Of a stretch of DNA of 57,012 nucleotides, positions 55,863 through 57,012 are shown one piece after another (positions within the stretch are counted from its first letter, which is position 1; each line of letters opens with the position of its first letter). A model generated the notes under the pieces. It was given only the letters and a program-made list of their open reading frames with translations. It had not been told where the DNA came from and did no database searches. The translations under genes and the position numbers were made by a program. Source of the stretch: an uncultured Sphingomonas sp. (GTDB lineage Bacteria > Pseudomonadota > Alphaproteobacteria > Sphingomonadales > Sphingomonadaceae); contig NZ_CALMAW010000083.1 of NCBI RefSeq assembly GCF_937859915.1, positions 1 to 57,012 of the forward strand, given 5' to 3'.

Positions 55863-56270
55863 CGTCACCCTGAACTCGTTTCAGGGTCCCGCCCGCTCCC
55901 CGTCTCCGTCGGTGAGAGGCGAGAAACCAAGCGCAATCGCCAAATCCTCCCAATGTGGGTTGGCGGCCTCGATCAGATTGAGCTTCCAGTCTCGATGCCA
56001 ACGCTTGAGCTGCTTTTCGCGGCCGATCGCGGCGTCCATCGTATCCGCCATCTCGAAATAGATGAGCCGCTTCACCCTGTACCGTGTCGTGAAGCCCGGC
56101 ACCGTGCCGCGCCGGTGCTGGTCGAGCCGCGACAGAAGGTTGGACGTCACGCCGATATACAGCGTCCCGCGCGGCGCGCTCGCAAGCATATAGACGCACG
56201 GCTGCCGATCCATAGCGGACGTGAGGATACCGCAGTCTGCGGGATGCTGAAACGAGTTCAGCATGACGGG
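55863..56270. mobile_element. Paired-hairpin repeat, copy 2, enclosing a GIY-YIG gene
   Basis: The left arm (55863-55895) has ACCCTGAA/TTCAGGGT (55867-55874, 55880-55887) around CTCGT. The right arm (56239-56270) has ATGCTGAA/TTCAGCAT (56244-56251, 56257-56264) around ACGAG. The arms are the same as in copy 1 except that the central loop base is C/G instead of T/A, changed in both arms together. Between them lies one GIY-YIG nuclease gene. The structure looks like a small cassette or non-autonomous element with terminal hairpins; mobility is inferred, not shown. Confidence 0.6.
55881..56213 (-). CDS. GIY-YIG nuclease family protein (YhbQ-like, small)
   Basis: This small single-domain GIY-YIG endonuclease has CVYMLASAPRGTLYIGVTSNLLSRLDQHR (the GIY half as VYM, the YIG half as YIG, catalytic Arg in LLSRLDQH), then VKRLIYFEMADTMDAAIGREKQLKRWHRDWKLNLIEAANPHWEDL with the conserved metal-binding Glu in REKQLKRW. 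I list MDRQPCVYM at 56213 as start, giving 110 residues; no good ribosome site is visible. The frame is open to ATG 56264 inside the right hairpin (127 residues, MLNSFQHPA), and the TGA at 55881 lies inside the left hairpin. It sits opposite in strand to the leucine genes it interrupts. Confidence 0.85.
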   Translation of the reverse strand: MDRQPCVYMLASAPRGTLYIGVTSNLLSRLDQHRRGTVPGFTTRYRVKRLIYFEMADTMDAAIGREKQLKRWHRDWKLNLIEAANPHWEDLAIALGFSPLTDGDGERAGP

Positions 56271-56287
56271 ATGGAAAGAAGGCTCGC

Positions 56288-57012
56288 ATGATCACCTCCC
56301 TGCTCATCGCCAATCGCGGCGAGATCGCGTGCCGGATCATCCGCACCGCGCGCGCGCTCGGCATCCGCACCGTCGCGGTCTATTCCGAAGCCGACGCCCA
56401 AGCCCTCCACGTCCGCTCCGCCGACGAGGCGGTGGCGATCGGGCCGGCGCCGGCGCGCGACTCCTATCTGGTCGGCGAGCGGATCATCGCTGCCGCCAGG
56501 CAGACCGGCGCCGAGGCGATCCATCCCGGCTACGGCTTCCTCTCCGAGAACGCGGACTTCGCCCAAGCCGTGATCGACGCCGGGCTGGTCTGGGTCGGGC
56601 CCACGCCGGCGAGCATCCGCGCGATGGGGCTCAAGGACGCCGCCAAGACGCTGATGATCGCGGCGGGCGTGCCCGTCACGCCGGGCTATCTCGGCGACGA
56701 CCAGTCGCCCGAGCGGCTCCAAAGCGAGGCCGATGCGATCGGCTATCCAGTGCTGATCAAGGCGGTCGCGGGCGGCGGCGGCAAGGGGATGCGGCGCGTC
56801 GAGTCCGCCGCCGACTTCCGCGACGCGCTCGATTCCTGCCGGCGCGAGGCGGCGTCGTCGTTCGGCGACGACCGCGTGCTGATCGAGAAATACATCCTCA
56901 GCCCGCGCCACATCGAGGTGCAGATCTTCGGCGACAGCCACGGCCAGGTCGTCCATCTGTTCGAGCGCGACTGCTCGCTCCAGCGCCGCCACCAGAAGGT
57001 GATCGAGGAGGC
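56288..57012 (+). CDS. liuD: Methylcrotonyl-CoA carboxylase, biotin carboxylase (alpha) subunit, N-terminal part
   Basis: The gene runs off the right edge after about 241 residues. It begins [42 protein letters not shown], the standard biotin carboxylase start, and continues with [37 protein letters not shown], the ATP-grasp glycine loop [14 protein letters not shown], and [19 protein letters not shown] with [17 protein letters not shown]. Together with the beta subunit upstream this is methylcrotonyl-CoA carboxylase rather than acetyl- or propionyl-CoA carboxylase. The ATG at 56288 has GAAGG upstream, 17 bp after the repeat copy. Confidence 0.93.
   Translation, partial: MITSLLIANRGEIACRIIRTARALGIRTVAVYSEADAQALHVRSADEAVAIGPAPARDSYLVGERIIAAARQTGAEAIHPGYGFLSENADFAQAVIDAGLVWVGPTPASIRAMGLKDAAKTLMIAAGVPVTPGYLGDDQSPERLQSEADAIGYPVLIKAVAGGGGKGMRRVESAADFRDALDSCRREAASSFGDDRVLIEKYILSPRHIEVQIFGDSHGQVVHLFERDCSLQRRHQKVIEE

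Overview
The window looks like chromosome of a high-GC alphaproteobacterium of the order Sphingomonadales, probably Sphingomonas or a near relative. The reasons are the gene content (TonB receptor next to a tryptophan-halogenase-like flavoprotein, cupin_8 proteins in sugar loci, PadR with DUF2218, GtrA-fused glycosyltransferase), the ATGA gene overlaps and the dispersed hairpin repeats. This is inference from content; no rRNA or other taxonomic marker is present.

Region 1 (1-30.4 kb) is a large carbohydrate-use district. On the minus strand are a sodium/sugar symporter (cut by the window edge), a GH3 beta-glucosidase broken by a one-base frameshift, and a GH27 alpha-galactosidase. Next is a complete N-acetylglucosamine module: minus-strand nagA, a SIS-type deaminase and a GntR repressor, divergent from a GH20 hexosaminidase and a two-protein PTS (EIIA-HPr-EI fusion and EIIC-EIIB-EIIB). 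ATTGGT-type half-sites lie between them, and two paralogous cupin_8 proteins bracket the module. A ROK regulator follows, then a minus-strand run of GH2 hydrolase, MFS sugar porter, GDSL esterase and carboxylesterase. Divergent from the GH2 gene are a ROK fructo/mannokinase, a TonB-dependent receptor, a strong terminator and a flavin-dependent halogenase-like protein. Together these suggest uptake and stepwise breakdown of a decorated, probably acetylated, glycan containing mannose, galactose, glucose and GlcNAc. The exact substrate is inference.

Region 2 (30.4-38.7 kb) is an eroded accessory stretch ending at tRNA-Thr. It holds a dead IS1182-family element, a fragment of a galactose-binding-like protein, two SDR genes divergent from a LysR gene that seems to start with CTG, and about 0.9 kb of non-coding DNA with a strong hairpin. 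It also holds an HxlR/azoreductase divergent pair and the remnant of a quinone oxidoreductase.

Region 3 (38.7-52.7 kb) is core-like. It contains a DUF429-like protein, an MmcQ/YjbR protein and rarA as an overlapping operon, and a padR operon with a perfect operator palindrome. A CLC-F type fluoride exporter follows, with a convincing fluoride riboswitch in its leader. The rest is an autotransporter, htpG with a heat-shock-type promoter, a GT39-type membrane glycosyltransferase and a GT2-GtrA fusion.

Region 4 (52.9-57.0 kb) is the leucine-degradation cluster: isovaleryl-CoA dehydrogenase and the beta and alpha subunits of methylcrotonyl-CoA carboxylase (alpha cut by the window edge). Each intergenic gap carries a copy of a paired-hairpin repeat. 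One copy encloses a GIY-YIG nuclease gene whose longest reading frame starts in one hairpin and stops in the other. This repeat plus GIY-YIG arrangement is the most intriguing structure I found; the fluoride riboswitch/CLC-F pair is the clearest complete regulatory unit.
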